NCBI RefSeq assembly: GCF_023715685.1
Contig: NZ_JAMBOQ010000001.1
Span: 682,001-746,000 of the forward strand
Direction of reading: 5' to 3'
Source: Priestia aryabhattai
GTDB lineage: Bacteria; Bacillota; Bacilli; Bacillales; Bacillaceae_H
DNA length: 64,000 nt
The number at the start of each line of letters is the position of its first letter. Position 1 is the stretch's first letter. Under the pieces are notes generated by a model. It saw nothing but the letters and a program-made list of their open reading frames with translations, did not search any database and was not told the origin of the DNA. The position numbers and the translations under genes were made by a program. Positions 38,707 through 48,347 of the stretch are shown piece by piece.

Positions 38707-40725
38707 ATGGAATGGATACCATTCGAGGAGTTTGAGGAACAAATACACAAATCCACTAGAAAATCTGTAACAAGAGAACGTATAGCAAATAACAGAGTAG
38801 TTGTAGGACAGCTCCAAGAGCGATATCCTTCAGGTAAAGAATGGCTCTCATCACCACTTGAAGAAAAAAGCATTCAATTTGGAGACACATCTGAACTAGG
38901 TTATATCCTATTTTGGGCGTGGCAAAAAAAGATATATTTAAACTTAGAGTACAGACACCTTCTGTATAACTATTTAATTCAACGTTATGGTGTCGCAGGG
39001 TCAGCCAATCGTATTAAAAAATGGGTCAGAGAATCTCCTCTACTCACAGATAATGAATGGGAAGTTATAAAGGCGACATCTAAAACAAAGAGAAAAGTTA
39101 TAAAAGCAGTTGTATTTTTAATTCTTTTCTCAATGAAACCCTTTGCTGAATTAACAGACGATGACTTAGATAAAACGCCTTTAGTTTACGAAAGGCTTAT
39201 GAGTAAAAAGATGGTTAACGACCTGAGGCTGAAGCTAGGCTACACTCATAAGATTGTAAGAAAATCTCGACCTAGCCATTGGACAACCATCCTCTTTACC
39301 CACCCCTCTTGGGGTGAAATGTTTAGAGAATATCATAATTATCTTGTTCGGGCTAATGCCAAGCCAATTTATATTATCAGAGTTGGTCAATGCTTAAAAA
39401 TTCTAATGGATTATCTAGAACTTCATTCCTTAAAAGACTGCTCTCAATTTACATGGGAGGATTTTGAATCTCTCACTAATTTTCTATTAAGTGACAATAG
39501 AGAAGTCAGTAGCGCTAATGTAATGATTGCTAAATATAAGAAATTTTTTTTATGGGGAGCCAATGAAAATGGTTCCTTTCCAAAAAAATTAGAGTTTCCT
39601 GAGAGCTTTTGGAAAAGCTTAAGCAAACAGGCAAAAGAACGCAGTAGAAAAGGAAATGGTCGTGCGTTCACAGATGAAAATATTGCTGATGAGATTGTTA
39701 AGATTCTTACAAAATACCAACCTGAAAATGAACTAGAACAGCTATGCCTATTTTTTTGGAGGATTATAGTTTCTTGTCCTGCGCGCTTCAGCTTTGTGCT
39801 TAACCTTCAAGCTGAAGATGCCTTACAACGCCTTCCTAACGAGCCAAATGCTTATGGAATTTATTCACGGAATGCAGATAAAGCAGGAAACAAGGGCGGT
39901 CAATTTCCTTTTGTAGATAGATTAGGAATTGATGCGGTTAGCGCTTTGCAAACAAGAGCAAAAGTAGCGAATTTCCCTACGCTCTATAATGATGAAACAA
40001 AAGATAGGTATGTCCATTTATTCCAACTTTCGGAATCTCCGTGGGTACTTAATAGACACATTGTTTGGGAGTTTTTCAATAATAAAATTAAGCCTAAAGT
40101 ATCCTCTATTTTAAAACTCGAAGAGTCGTCTTTAGGTGGAGCGCATGGGTTCCGTCATCATATCTTAACAGAGATACTCAAGCAAACTGGAAGTTTAGAA
40201 GCTACACAAGTTGCAGCTGGACACTCAAATTCTACCATGACCAAAACTTATATTAAAAGCGCTCATGCAAAGAAAGCATTATTATACAGAGCTATTGACA
40301 AATACGAACAAGGTGAGATAACTGGCAAGTTCTACTTAAGGCTTATTGAAGCGTTAACTACTAATGAACCTACAAGTGAATTACTTTATGACTTAACAAA
40401 AGAGCTGACTATGGAAGAATTCATCAAGAAACACGGACGTAGAACTGAAATGGGATTTTGTTTTGATGAAGATGGTACTTGTAGACACTACTTGAAATGT
40501 TGGAGTTGTCCTAGCTTTATGATGACACGAGAAGAAATTGAAGGTGCTGTAAAGCTTTTGAAGGAGTTAACATTCCAGTTCATTGAGTTTAAGGATGAAA
40601 GTGTAGACTTTAGTTATGAGAATACTATTGCTCAAAATAAATTAACAGCCATAGGATTAATCAAGGAAAGATTAATGGATTTAAAGATATCAGAAGAAGA
40701 AATTACTTCTATGGTTTTTAATTAA
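38707..40725 (+). CDS. Tyrosine recombinase, second of three (TnpB-like)
   Basis: A 672-residue tyrosine recombinase. Catalytic Arg in SCPARFSFVLNL, HxxR in HGFRHHIL, and His/Tyr in AGHSNSTMTKTYIKS. A C-terminal cysteine cluster (CxxxxxxC ... CxxCPS, around residue 592) probably binds zinc, as in Tn554 TnpB relatives. ATG 38707 follows GGGGTG, four bases after the first recombinase stop; a longer in-frame start at 38671 would overlap that gene by 32 bases. Confidence 0.9.
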   Translation: MEWIPFEEFEEQIHKSTRKSVTRERIANNRVVVGQLQERYPSGKEWLSSPLEEKSIQFGDTSELGYILFWAWQKKIYLNLEYRHLLYNYLIQRYGVAGSANRIKKWVRESPLLTDNEWEVIKATSKTKRKVIKAVVFLILFSMKPFAELTDDDLDKTPLVYERLMSKKMVNDLRLKLGYTHKIVRKSRPSHWTTILFTHPSWGEMFREYHNYLVRANAKPIYIIRVGQCLKILMDYLELHSLKDCSQFTWEDFESLTNFLLSDNREVSSANVMIAKYKKFFLWGANENGSFPKKLEFPESFWKSLSKQAKERSRKGNGRAFTDENIADEIVKILTKYQPENELEQLCLFFWRIIVSCPARFSFVLNLQAEDALQRLPNEPNAYGIYSRNADKAGNKGGQFPFVDRLGIDAVSALQTRAKVANFPTLYNDETKDRYVHLFQLSESPWVLNRHIVWEFFNNKIKPKVSSILKLEESSLGGAHGFRHHILTEILKQTGSLEATQVAAGHSNSTMTKTYIKSAHAKKALLYRAIDKYEQGEITGKFYLRLIEALTTNEPTSELLYDLTKELTMEEFIKKHGRRTEMGFCFDEDGTCRHYLKCWSCPSFMMTREEIEGAVKLLKELTFQFIEFKDESVDFSYENTIAQNKLTAIGLIKERLMDLKISEEEITSMVFN

Positions 40726-40742
40726 TTGGAAAGGAGCACAAA

Positions 40743-43058
40743 ATGAACAATAATCTCCTCCCCCTGAAACAACGCTCTATAGTAATTACAAATGTACCTG
40801 TAGAGCTTGGTGTAAAAAGACATTTCAACCACTTTGAAAGAAATACGCTAAACGAGAAAACTGTGTCTCAATCGTTTTTTGATACACCAATTGACTATTT
40901 TACAGAACTAAAATCATTAACCAAAGGTGAGGCTGGTTACGCTCTAAAACTCGCGTTTTTCCAGCGTATACAGTTTAATTTAAGCGACGCTTTCCAGTCT
41001 CCTGTTAGCTACGTTCATTACCCAATTGAACAACTGGACAATTTTACAAAGCTCGATGAGCTTTTTGAAAAAAATTACGATTCCTTTGATAAAATAAATG
41101 CGAACGTTCCAAAGGCTAGAGCCAATTTTAAAAAACGAGTTACTCAAACTGTGTTCAAACTATGGCTATGCGGATATGGGCTGTTACAAGGTTATACGTT
41201 ACGAACTATTAGCGACACTGAAATTGAATATTTAATGACAAGAAACAAGAAAGTGGCTAGATTTGTAGCGATGATTTTAAAAGACGAACCCCTTTCGCAT
41301 ATTACCCTTGTCCCTAACACCCAAGATAGAATTACTATCCTAGAATCTGAAAAAGCAAAATGGGATATCTTGACAAAAGAGAATGCATGTGAAATTGCTC
41401 AGCATCTTTACCATTTCACATTTGAAATTTTAAAAGGCAAGGCTGAAGGTGGCTACCTTTTAACTTTTCATCTTGAAGATGGCACAACGCAACGACAAGC
41501 TCTATCTTCCATCAGATGGGGAACGTTTCGAGCTTATTCCAGTGCTCTAAGAAAATTTGCGACGCTTATGATTCAAAACGGGTACATACTTTCAATGGAA
41601 CAAGCCCTCTCGGGCGGCATCATAGACACCCTTTCATCAGAACCTTTCCAAACACTTCCTAAGAACGATAAAGGCAATATAAAAACTTCGTTGAGAATTT
41701 GGTTAGAATGTTACTCTAACATAAACAGTTTGAAAATAAATATCAACCGAATTATTCCCATAAGTGTTTCTAATAAAGAAAGAACATACGGTAAGTTACT
41801 TAATTTTGGTTCGGTTCACGCTCTTATCTCCACTCTCCTAGAAGACCAGTCTGATACGTTTGACGAAAATAAATTATTCCATTTAAGAGCTAGAAGAGCT
41901 TGTTTAATTCAGCTAGTAACTGGAAAACGTTTGGCAGAGGTCTTACTTTTAAAAAAGAATTGCCTACCGAGAGATGCGGAAGGCAACGTTTTTATACACT
42001 TCCATAAAACTAAAAACGGTGAACCGCATACCCTGCCTGCTACAAAAGATTTGGTTCAATGGGTCCAACAGCTTCAAACAATGGCACCAAGTTCAAAAAT
42101 TAAAATATCAAGCGAAGAGTATTATTATGGTGATGATGAAACAGATTATCGCTTATTTGCGAATATTTATGATGATGGACCTCTTTTAGTATCAAGTATT
42201 AATAATTTTTTAAGACATGTTCAAGAGAAGTTATGGAGTAATGTCAGTGCCTCTAGATACTACACTAGTCACGACTTAAGAAGAATGAATGCTGTTTACA
42301 TGAAAATAAAAGGAAAAAGCACCGAAGATATACAAGAACAACTAGGGCAACTAAACATTGACTCGCAGTTGCCCTATTTGGAAACCAAACCACCTGAGAT
42401 ACAGGCTTACTATAAGAAAATAGCTGAAAAAGGAATTTGGAGTCATTTAGTAGAACTCCCAGAATCTCAGCAACCTGCCGACGGAACTCCTTTGGAGCAA
42501 ACATTGAAACGGGCACAAAAACAAAGCTTGACCTCAGAAGGAAAAGAAAGTACAAAACTGTTCTTAGAAAACATAATTAGTAAGGTGGAGAAACAAAAAG
42601 GGAAATTACCTAACAATACAGGAAAACAACCCTTATCGACAGGTTTCCCAATAAGAACCCATAATTGCTTGGCAACGGAGATTGTAAATTGTGGTCATAC
42701 TGAACTTCATTGTTTTAGTTGCCAAAAGTATATGCCTGATAGCGATAAGCTCGAAGAGCACAAAGCTGAAATATTACGGTATATACTCCTCTTATCTCAT
42801 AATGATGATTTAGCAAAAAAGAACAAGTTAGAACGAGAAGTTATTACCTATCGTTCAGAAGATATTAAAGAACTTTTAAATGAGACCTTCCAACACCTTT
42901 TTAAAAAATTTGAAATAGATGCGAAAGCAACAAAAAACATTGAAAAGCAACTATATTCCAAGGCTAAGACTTACTATCGTAAATACAAAAAAACCAAACC
43001 TACCCTCACGTTTCTAGAAGCCCTTATCTTTCTTAAGGAAGGAGTCATAAATGGCTAA
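40743..43058 (+). CDS. Tyrosine recombinase, third and largest of three
   Basis: A 771-residue divergent tyrosine recombinase: TGKRLAEVLLL (Arg), SHDLRRMNAVY (HxxR) and a final Tyr in DSQLPYLET. A second cysteine cluster (NCLATEIVNCGH ... CFSC) lies near residue 645. Tn554 has two recombinases and a small TnpC; here a third recombinase precedes the small protein, so the module is closer to the recombinase-in-trio type. ATG 40743 follows AAAGGAG. Confidence 0.87.
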   Translation: MNNNLLPLKQRSIVITNVPVELGVKRHFNHFERNTLNEKTVSQSFFDTPIDYFTELKSLTKGEAGYALKLAFFQRIQFNLSDAFQSPVSYVHYPIEQLDNFTKLDELFEKNYDSFDKINANVPKARANFKKRVTQTVFKLWLCGYGLLQGYTLRTISDTEIEYLMTRNKKVARFVAMILKDEPLSHITLVPNTQDRITILESEKAKWDILTKENACEIAQHLYHFTFEILKGKAEGGYLLTFHLEDGTTQRQALSSIRWGTFRAYSSALRKFATLMIQNGYILSMEQALSGGIIDTLSSEPFQTLPKNDKGNIKTSLRIWLECYSNINSLKININRIIPISVSNKERTYGKLLNFGSVHALISTLLEDQSDTFDENKLFHLRARRACLIQLVTGKRLAEVLLLKKNCLPRDAEGNVFIHFHKTKNGEPHTLPATKDLVQWVQQLQTMAPSSKIKISSEEYYYGDDETDYRLFANIYDDGPLLVSSINNFLRHVQEKLWSNVSASRYYTSHDLRRMNAVYMKIKGKSTEDIQEQLGQLNIDSQLPYLETKPPEIQAYYKKIAEKGIWSHLVELPESQQPADGTPLEQTLKRAQKQSLTSEGKESTKLFLENIISKVEKQKGKLPNNTGKQPLSTGFPIRTHNCLATEIVNCGHTELHCFSCQKYMPDSDKLEEHKAEILRYILLLSHNDDLAKKNKLEREVITYRSEDIKELLNETFQHLFKKFEIDAKATKNIEKQLYSKAKTYYRKYKKTKPTLTFLEALIFLKEGVING

Positions 43059-43500
43059 CAACAAATACACAAAAGATGACCTGTATCAAGTAGCTCGTAT
43101 AGTGAAAAGAACCTTAAGGAATCAATTTAGTAAAGGTAGCCGTTCAAAAATCACCAAAAACGAAGTTTTTGATATGATTTACCCTAAACTGGGTTTATCT
43201 AGCCGCAGAAGCCTTTGGAAAAGCCCCTACATTGATTACTTAAACACATGGTATTCTCAGCTCGAAGAGGAAGTAAAAGAGCTTAAAAAAGAATCTGAGA
43301 GGTTTGAAGAACTTTACGCTAAGCAACGAAATAAAAAAGTTGAGGATTTCGCGAGAGCACTTGAACAAAAAGAAAAATATATTTCTCTACTCGAAGAACG
43401 GATTAAGGAATTATCTAATGAAAATGAAGAACTGCGCATTGCTTACATGGGAAAATATACAAAGATAGATTTAGAAAAGAAGACTGAGTTTCCATTCTGA
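43051..43500 (+). CDS. Small coiled-coil protein of the recombination module (TnpC-like)
   Basis: A 149-residue basic protein. The N-terminal 65 residues look like a winged-helix or DNA-binding domain (SKITKNEVFDMIYPKLGLS), then a heptad-rich coiled coil runs from about 70 to 130. It overlaps the third recombinase by eight bases. TnpC of Tn554 and DUF6262 proteins have this shape and act as accessory factors. Confidence 0.85.
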   Translation: MANNKYTKDDLYQVARIVKRTLRNQFSKGSRSKITKNEVFDMIYPKLGLSSRRSLWKSPYIDYLNTWYSQLEEEVKELKKESERFEELYAKQRNKKVEDFARALEQKEKYISLLEERIKELSNENEELRIAYMGKYTKIDLEKKTEFPF

Positions 43501-43562
43501 ATTTATTTTTTTAATTTTTTAATTCCTTAAAAATGGTCGTTAATTCTTTTTCCTTAAGTATT

Positions 43563-43605
43563 AAAAAAAAGCTCACTAGAAGAGATTCTAATGAGCTTTT
43601 TTTTA
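43563..43605. terminator. Terminator between the recombination operon and hbs
   Basis: A stem of about 15 bp (AAAAGCTCACTAGAA / TTCTAATGAGCTTTT) with a T-run on the plus side and an A-run on the other. It serves both convergent genes and replaces the lost native hbs terminator. Confidence 0.8.
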
Positions 43606-43628
43606 TGATTTTTCTGGACACTAATACC

Positions 43629-43643
43629 TTAGTGAACTTTGAA
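43629..43643 (-). repeat. 15-bp subterminal inverted repeat, right copy
   Basis: TTAGTGAACTTTGAA, reverse complement of 31490-31504. It lies about 58 bases inside the right core. Confidence 0.8.
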
Positions 43644-43679
43644 ATCGCTACAAACCTTGGTATGTAAGGCGCGAAGCCC

Positions 43680-43952
43680 TTATTTGACCGCGTCTTTCAA
43701 TGCTTTACCTGGTTTGAATGCAGGAACTTTGCTAGCAGGAATTTCGATTTCTTCGCCAGTTTGTGGATTGCGTCCTTTACGAGCAGCACGTTCACGTACT
43801 TCGAAGTTACCAAAACCGATAAGTTGAACTTTGTCCTCAGCTTTTAAAGCTTCTAAAATTGTATCGAAAACAGCATCAACTGCTTTTGTAGCATCCTTTT
43901 TTGAAAGCTCACTTGCTTCTGCAACAGCATTAATTAATTCTGTCTTGTTCAT
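43680..43952 (-). CDS. hbs: HBsu-type DNA-binding protein (HU family)
   Basis: Essential chromosome-packing protein. The 90-residue HU fold shows the helix pair at the N-terminus and the DNA-binding arm [24 protein letters not shown] 43952 follows GAGGAGGTGA. The last seven codons after the 12-bp core come from the mobile element; they differ at five codons from the native tail now at 31397-31418 but encode the same residues. The protein is therefore intact. Confidence 0.97.
   Translation of the reverse strand: MNKTELINAVAEASELSKKDATKAVDAVFDTILEALKAEDKVQLIGFGNFEVRERAARKGRNPQTGEEIEIPASKVPAFKPGKALKDAVK
43702..43713. repeat. 12-bp core repeat, right copy (attR) within hbs
   Basis: GCTTTACCTGGT inside the hbs coding region (codons for PGK and part of the neighbours), identical to 31419-31430. 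Confidence 0.85.
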
Positions 43953-44326
43953 GCCATTCACCTCCTCCCAAAATCGGATCATATAATAACTAAAAACCTT
44001 GTTAGAAAAGGAATCTAGTAATTCGTTATATCTCATTCTTTAACAAAACAAATGGATATTATACATAGCCTATGTATCGACAAGCCTAATCATAAACGAT
44101 TGAACTAAATAATTCAATGTTTTTCATTCATCTGCCGGGTGTATGTAGTGAAAACACTATGATCGATCGATTTCTGTTAAAAGATTAACATATTGAACAA
44201 GGCATAGCAAGCAGAAAATAACGCAGGAATAGGATAACCACGCGATCTATCACAATATATGTAAAGTTTTGTATGATCTATCCAAAAAAGAAAAGGCTCC
44301 TTTATGAGGAGCCTAACGTTATATTC
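43953..44326. other. Intergenic region upstream of hbs
   Basis: About 370 bases with no gene. It holds the hbs promoter(s) and the spoIVA terminator at 44285-44314. I did not find an unambiguous promoter. Confidence 0.5.
44285..44314 (-). terminator. Terminator after spoIVA
   Basis: Stem AGGCTCCT (44294-44301) / AGGAGCCT (44307-44314) with a T-rich tail on the minus strand. Confidence 0.8.
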
Positions 44327-45805
44327 TTATAAAATAATCGCGATTAAACCTCCAGATCCTTCGTTAATAATCCGTTCTAGCGTTTCTTTTAACTTATATC
44401 GCGCATTTTCAGGCATCAGAGACAGCTTTCCTTGGATCCCTTCTCTTACGATTGAACTTAGAGAGCGGCCAAATATATCTGAATTCCAAATTGAAAGCGG
44501 ATCATCTTCAAAGTCTTGCATCAAATAACGAACTAATTCTTCGCTTTGCTTCTCCGTCCCGATAATCGGCGCAAATTCTGATTCTACATCTACTTTAATC
44601 ATGTGAATAGAAGGTGCCACTGCTTTTAAACGAACTCCAAAACGCGATCCTTGGCGAATAATTTCAGGTTCATCAAGGCTCATATCTGAAAGCGAAGGTG
44701 CAGCTACACCATAACCTGTTTGTTTAACCATACGAAGTGCATCAGAGACTTGGTCATACTCGGTTTTTGCATGCACAAAGTCTTGCATTAACTGCAGCAA
44801 ATGATCTCTTCCGCGAATTTCTACTCCTACGATTTCTTTCAAAATCTGATCATATAAGTCATCTGGAGCGTATAAGTCAATTTCAGCAATTCCCTGCCCC
44901 ATCTCAATTCCGGCTAATCGAGCCTGATCGATAAACTCAAATTGGCTAAATTGCTCTACTACCCGTTCAACGTCTCTCAGCCTCTTAATATCTTTTACCG
45001 TTTCTTTAACGGCTTCTTGATAGCTTTCACGCAGCCAATGTTTATCTTTTAAAACCATTACCCAGCTTGGTAGATTAACGTTGACTTCTAATACAGGGAA
45101 CTCATATAGTGCTTCTCTTAATACGTTCATTACATCAGTATCGCGCATGCTTTCCACACTCATCGCTAATACTGGAATATCATATTTTTCATTAAGCTTT
45201 GCACGAAGCTTTTCTGTATCAGGATGATATGGCTGTACGGTATTAATAACCATGATAAATGGTTTGCCTACTTCTTTTAGCTCATTAATGACGCGCTCTT
45301 CTGCTTCTACATAATCTTGACGAGGTATATCTCCAATTGAGCCATCTGTTGTAATGACGACACCAATCGTTGAGTGTTCTTGAATTACCTTTCTCGTTCC
45401 AATTTCAGCTGCTTCGTGAAATGGAATTGGTTCTTCATACCAAGGTGTATTGATCATTCGAGGTCCGTTTTCATCTTCGTACCCTTTAGCTCCTGGCACC
45501 GTATATCCTACACAATCTACTAACCGTATGTTAACTTCTAGCCCGTCATCTACCAAAACATTAACTGCTTGATTCGGTACGAATTTCGGCTCAGTTGTCA
45601 TAATCGTTTTTCCAGCTGCACTTTGTGGTAGTTCATCTTGTGTGCGAGCTCTTTCTGCCTCGTTCTCGATGTGAGGCAGGACCACCAGCTCCATAAATTT
45701 TTTAATAAATGTAGATTTCCCTGTTCGAACTGCTCCCACCACACCTAAATATATATCGCCTCCTGTACGTTCAGCGATATCTTTAAATACATCCACCTTT
45801 TCCAA
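44327..45805 (-). CDS. spoIVA: Stage IV sporulation protein A, coat-basement ATPase
   Basis: Polymerises on the outer forespore membrane with ATP hydrolysis and carries the spore coat. A 492-residue protein, the usual length. Walker A motif GAVRTGKST near residue 24; predicted P-loop domain in the first 240 residues; C-terminal part needed for anchoring to SpoVM. The start ATG lies behind GGAGGGG. A sigma-E type promoter is seen upstream. Confidence 0.98.
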   Translation of the reverse strand: MEKVDVFKDIAERTGGDIYLGVVGAVRTGKSTFIKKFMELVVLPHIENEAERARTQDELPQSAAGKTIMTTEPKFVPNQAVNVLVDDGLEVNIRLVDCVGYTVPGAKGYEDENGPRMINTPWYEEPIPFHEAAEIGTRKVIQEHSTIGVVITTDGSIGDIPRQDYVEAEERVINELKEVGKPFIMVINTVQPYHPDTEKLRAKLNEKYDIPVLAMSVESMRDTDVMNVLREALYEFPVLEVNVNLPSWVMVLKDKHWLRESYQEAVKETVKDIKRLRDVERVVEQFSQFEFIDQARLAGIEMGQGIAEIDLYAPDDLYDQILKEIVGVEIRGRDHLLQLMQDFVHAKTEYDQVSDALRMVKQTGYGVAAPSLSDMSLDEPEIIRQGSRFGVRLKAVAPSIHMIKVDVESEFAPIIGTEKQSEELVRYLMQDFEDDPLSIWNSDIFGRSLSSIVREGIQGKLSLMPENARYKLKETLERIINEGSGGLIAIIL

Positions 45806-45872
45806 AAGATCCCCTCCGATCTATGAGTTCATGGAATATGACATCCATTGCGAGAGTAAATTAGGACACTAT

Positions 45873-45903
45873 ATAGTTATGACGTTGTCCTATTAAAATA
45901 TGA
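45873..45903 (-). promoter_or_regulatory. Candidate sigma-E promoter of spoIVA
   Basis: On the minus strand TCATATT (45897-45903) and CATAACTAT (45873-45881) are 15 bases apart, close to the sigma-E consensus (TCATATT, CATAnnnT). spoIVA is a sigma-E gene in B. subtilis. Confidence 0.6.
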
Positions 45904-45988
45904 CTTTTGATAGAAAAATTTATGATTTTTTCATGCACATGCTGACTTAGTCATTCTGATTATCATTATTGGTGTACAAGAAAGAGAA

Positions 45989-46027
45989 AACCCCTTCTCT
46001 CTGAATATTATTCAAGGAGAAGGGGTT
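45989..46027 (-). terminator. Terminator after yphF
   Basis: Arms ACCCCTTCTC and GAGAAGGGGT with a T-rich tail on the minus strand. Confidence 0.8.
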
Positions 46028-46033
46028 CATGAC

Positions 46034-46756
46034 TTATTTTTTAAAAAATATTGGTTCATTCTTATCGTTAACTGTATAAGGAAGAGAGTAAGCTGGTACA
46101 AAATCACTGTTTTTCACAAGGAGCTTTCGTATATCTTCACCCGGTTTGTAGGAGCTTTTATGCTTTTGAATGGCATCATACAAATCAGGACGATAATCCA
46201 CAAATACCTCTCCCTGTCCATTAACAATTAAAGAAAGACTATTCCCTGTATACGGACTAGTAACTACAGGAGGTTCTTTCATATTCAATTTTTTATAATT
46301 AATAGAGAATACGCCGGGAGCGATAACATCTTTAAACGGTACGTACCCTTTATGATTTTGACGGTATATATTCAAATGTACATTAACATCTTGAATCGTA
46401 TCCGCCATTCGTAAGTCTAATAATTTAACCGTAGGCTTTGTTTCTGCATCCACAAGCACGTACGCAAATATCCCTCCGCTTTCATACGAATTCCCAGGTG
46501 CGTCTTGCATGTATCTAGGAACAATTTTCGTAAAATCAATCGGATATTTTTGATAAATAGGCGTGTCCATATCTTTCGTTTTTATCGGCAATAAGCCTCC
46601 GCTTTCTTGTTTAAATTGATCAACCGCCGTTTGCACGGAAGCAACTTGGTCTTTATAAGGAACTTGATTTTGAGACATTCTTTCCTCCGGGTACAAACAA
46701 CCGGATAATACAAAAATGGTTACCCCAACAATAGACGTCAGCATGAATTTTTTCAT
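46034..46756 (-). CDS. yphF: Lipoprotein YphF
   Basis: A 240-residue lipoprotein with lipobox LSGC (Cys20). In B. subtilis YphF lies between yphE and spoIVA, as here, and its function is unknown. The mature part contains VDQFKQESGGLLPIKTKD, a pattern seen in this family. ATG 46756 is behind GGGTGAG. Confidence 0.9.
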   Translation of the reverse strand: MKKFMLTSIVGVTIFVLSGCLYPEERMSQNQVPYKDQVASVQTAVDQFKQESGGLLPIKTKDMDTPIYQKYPIDFTKIVPRYMQDAPGNSYESGGIFAYVLVDAETKPTVKLLDLRMADTIQDVNVHLNIYRQNHKGYVPFKDVIAPGVFSINYKKLNMKEPPVVTSPYTGNSLSLIVNGQGEVFVDYRPDLYDAIQKHKSSYKPGEDIRKLLVKNSDFVPAYSLPYTVNDKNEPIFFKK

Positions 46757-46780
46757 TTATCTCACCCTACCATATGTACA

Positions 46781-46984
46781 TTAAGCATCTGTCGGACCGC
46801 TCAATACAACAATTACCATAATAAGACCTGCTACAATCATGAGCGAATAGGCAATGAAAGCGAGTACAATTTTACCAAGGCGGTTCGTGATTTTATAACG
46901 ACTAAAGTAAATAGAAAATACCGAAATAAACATAAATACAATGGAACCCAATGAAATCCACATCTTTAACAAACCTGGCGACAA
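46781..46984 (-). CDS. yphE: DUF2768 family membrane protein YphE
   Basis: A 67-residue protein with two membrane segments joined by a short basic loop. TTG 46984 follows AGGAG at ten bases. Same gene order as in B. subtilis (gpsA, yphE, yphF, spoIVA). Function unknown. Confidence 0.85.
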   Translation of the reverse strand: MSPGLLKMWISLGSIVFMFISVFSIYFSRYKITNRLGKIVLAFIAYSLMIVAGLIMVIVVLSGPTDA

Positions 46985-47298
46985 ATTGCATCCACTCCTT
47001 TTTTCACCGCTATTATAACATAAGGACTTATAGTTAAAACGAATATTGATAGAACTTTCTAAATTAACTATTTATTTACCCTCCAGTGATTCATGTTCTA
47101 TAGTAATTACTTTCCTATTAAATTGACAAATTCCTGCTTTTTCACATAAAAAAATCGAAGCGAAGGGGGCTCTTCGCTTCGACTATAACTAAATATTCCC
47201 ATACTAACAGTTCTACTCATCTTTATTTACACGTTATTTTATGCAAGTAAATGGTTTTGGGTATCACCAATTGCCTATTTTTTCATATTTCTTTGCAC
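46985..47298. other. Intergenic region between yphE and gpsA
   Basis: About 310 bases without a gene. It contains the gpsA terminator at 47148-47182 and presumably the yphEF promoter. Confidence 0.5.
47148..47182 (-). terminator. Terminator after gpsA
   Basis: Perfect 11-bp arms TCGAAGCGAAG/CTTCGCTTCGA followed by TTTTTTT on the minus strand. Confidence 0.85.
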
Positions 47299-48330
47299 TT
47301 AATTTAATTTTTCTCCTAAAACATTCGCTAAATCTTCCATTTCATGTGTTTTAGTACGAGACATAAGCGCGTCTACTGCATCTTTTGCCTTCACATCATT
47401 AAAGAGTACATTATATAAAGCATCAGCAATCGGCATTTTTACGTCATATTTTTGAGATAGCTGGTAAGCTGCTTTCGTCGTGCGTACACCTTCTACAACC
47501 ATTCCCATATTTTCTAATACTTCGTCTAAATTTTTGCCTTTTCCAAGAAGATTACCAGCGCGCCAATTTCGAGAATGAACGCTTGTACACGTTACAATCA
47601 AGTCTCCAATCCCTGCTAAACCTGAGAACGTCAGAGGATTGGCGCCAAGCACAGTACCTAAACGAGCGATTTCAGCTAGGCCACGAGTCATAAGAGCGGC
47701 CTTCGCATTGTCTCCATATCCAAGCCCATCCGTGATACCAGCTGCAAGAGCAATAATATTTTTTAACGCTCCCCCAATTTCCACACCAATAACATCAGGA
47801 TTTGTATATACACGGAAGTACTGTTGATTATTAAATAAATCCTGCACTTTTTCTGCTGCTTGTATATTTGTTGAAGCTGACGTCACGGTTGTCGGCTGCC
47901 TTCTACTTACTTCTTCAGCATGACTCGGGCCTGATAAGACAACAATGTCTTTTGTGTCAATTTCCTGTTGAATCATTTGAGATATACGTAAAAGAGAATC
48001 CGGTTCAATTCCTTTACTTACGTGAACAATTGTAAACAGTTCATCGGTAAGGGCTTTTAGCTGCTGCAACACTTCCCGAATGGCCTTCGTTGGAACAGCT
48101 AAAATAAGGGTTTCAACACCCTCTATTGCCTTTTCTAATGACGTAAAACCTTTAATCTGATGAGGAAGCTCTACATCAGGCAGATATTTTTCATTCTGAT
48201 GCATCTCGTTGATTTGATCAATGACTTGTTGTCTATGTCCCCAAATGCGAACATCGTGTCCATTTTCCGCCAATACGAAAGCTAATGCAGTTCCCCAGCT
48301 CCCTGCTCCTAGTACAGCTATTCTTTCCAC
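47299..48330 (-). CDS. gpsA: Glycerol-3-phosphate dehydrogenase [NAD(P)+]
   Basis: Reduces dihydroxyacetone phosphate to sn-glycerol 3-phosphate for phospholipid synthesis. Rossmann motif [11 protein letters not shown] at the N-terminus, catalytic Lys in [13 protein letters not shown] near residue 190, 343 residues. GTG 48330 is chosen; GTG 48339 would lie too close to GAGG. It follows der by 17 bases, an operon typical of Bacillus. Confidence 0.96.
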   Translation of the reverse strand: MERIAVLGAGSWGTALAFVLAENGHDVRIWGHRQQVIDQINEMHQNEKYLPDVELPHQIKGFTSLEKAIEGVETLILAVPTKAIREVLQQLKALTDELFTIVHVSKGIEPDSLLRISQMIQQEIDTKDIVVLSGPSHAEEVSRRQPTTVTSASTNIQAAEKVQDLFNNQQYFRVYTNPDVIGVEIGGALKNIIALAAGITDGLGYGDNAKAALMTRGLAEIARLGTVLGANPLTFSGLAGIGDLIVTCTSVHSRNWRAGNLLGKGKNLDEVLENMGMVVEGVRTTKAAYQLSQKYDVKMPIADALYNVLFNDVKAKDAVDALMSRTKTHEMEDLANVLGEKLN

Positions 48331-48347
48331 GCCGATCACATCCTCTG

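Larger units (their letters stand above)
31419..43713 (+). mobile_element. 12.3-kb integrative element with three tyrosine recombinases, inserted in hbs
   Basis: Bounded by the 12-bp core repeat at 31419-31430 and 43702-43713. It lies between hbs and mtrA, neighbours in B. subtilis. A recombinase module of four genes (37197-43500), plus a small gene before it, lies at the hbs end; cargo fills 31.8-36.6 kb. The arrangement resembles the Tn554 family and recombinase-in-trio elements. The recombinases retain Arg, HxxR and Tyr motifs, so it may be active. A 15-bp inverted repeat lies near each end. No conjugation, phage structural or replication genes are seen. Confidence 0.88.

Noticed and set aside
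31419..43713. Prophage or conjugative element between mtrA and hbs
   Set aside because: No capsid, tail, terminase, relaxase or type IV secretion gene is present; only recombinases and cargo.
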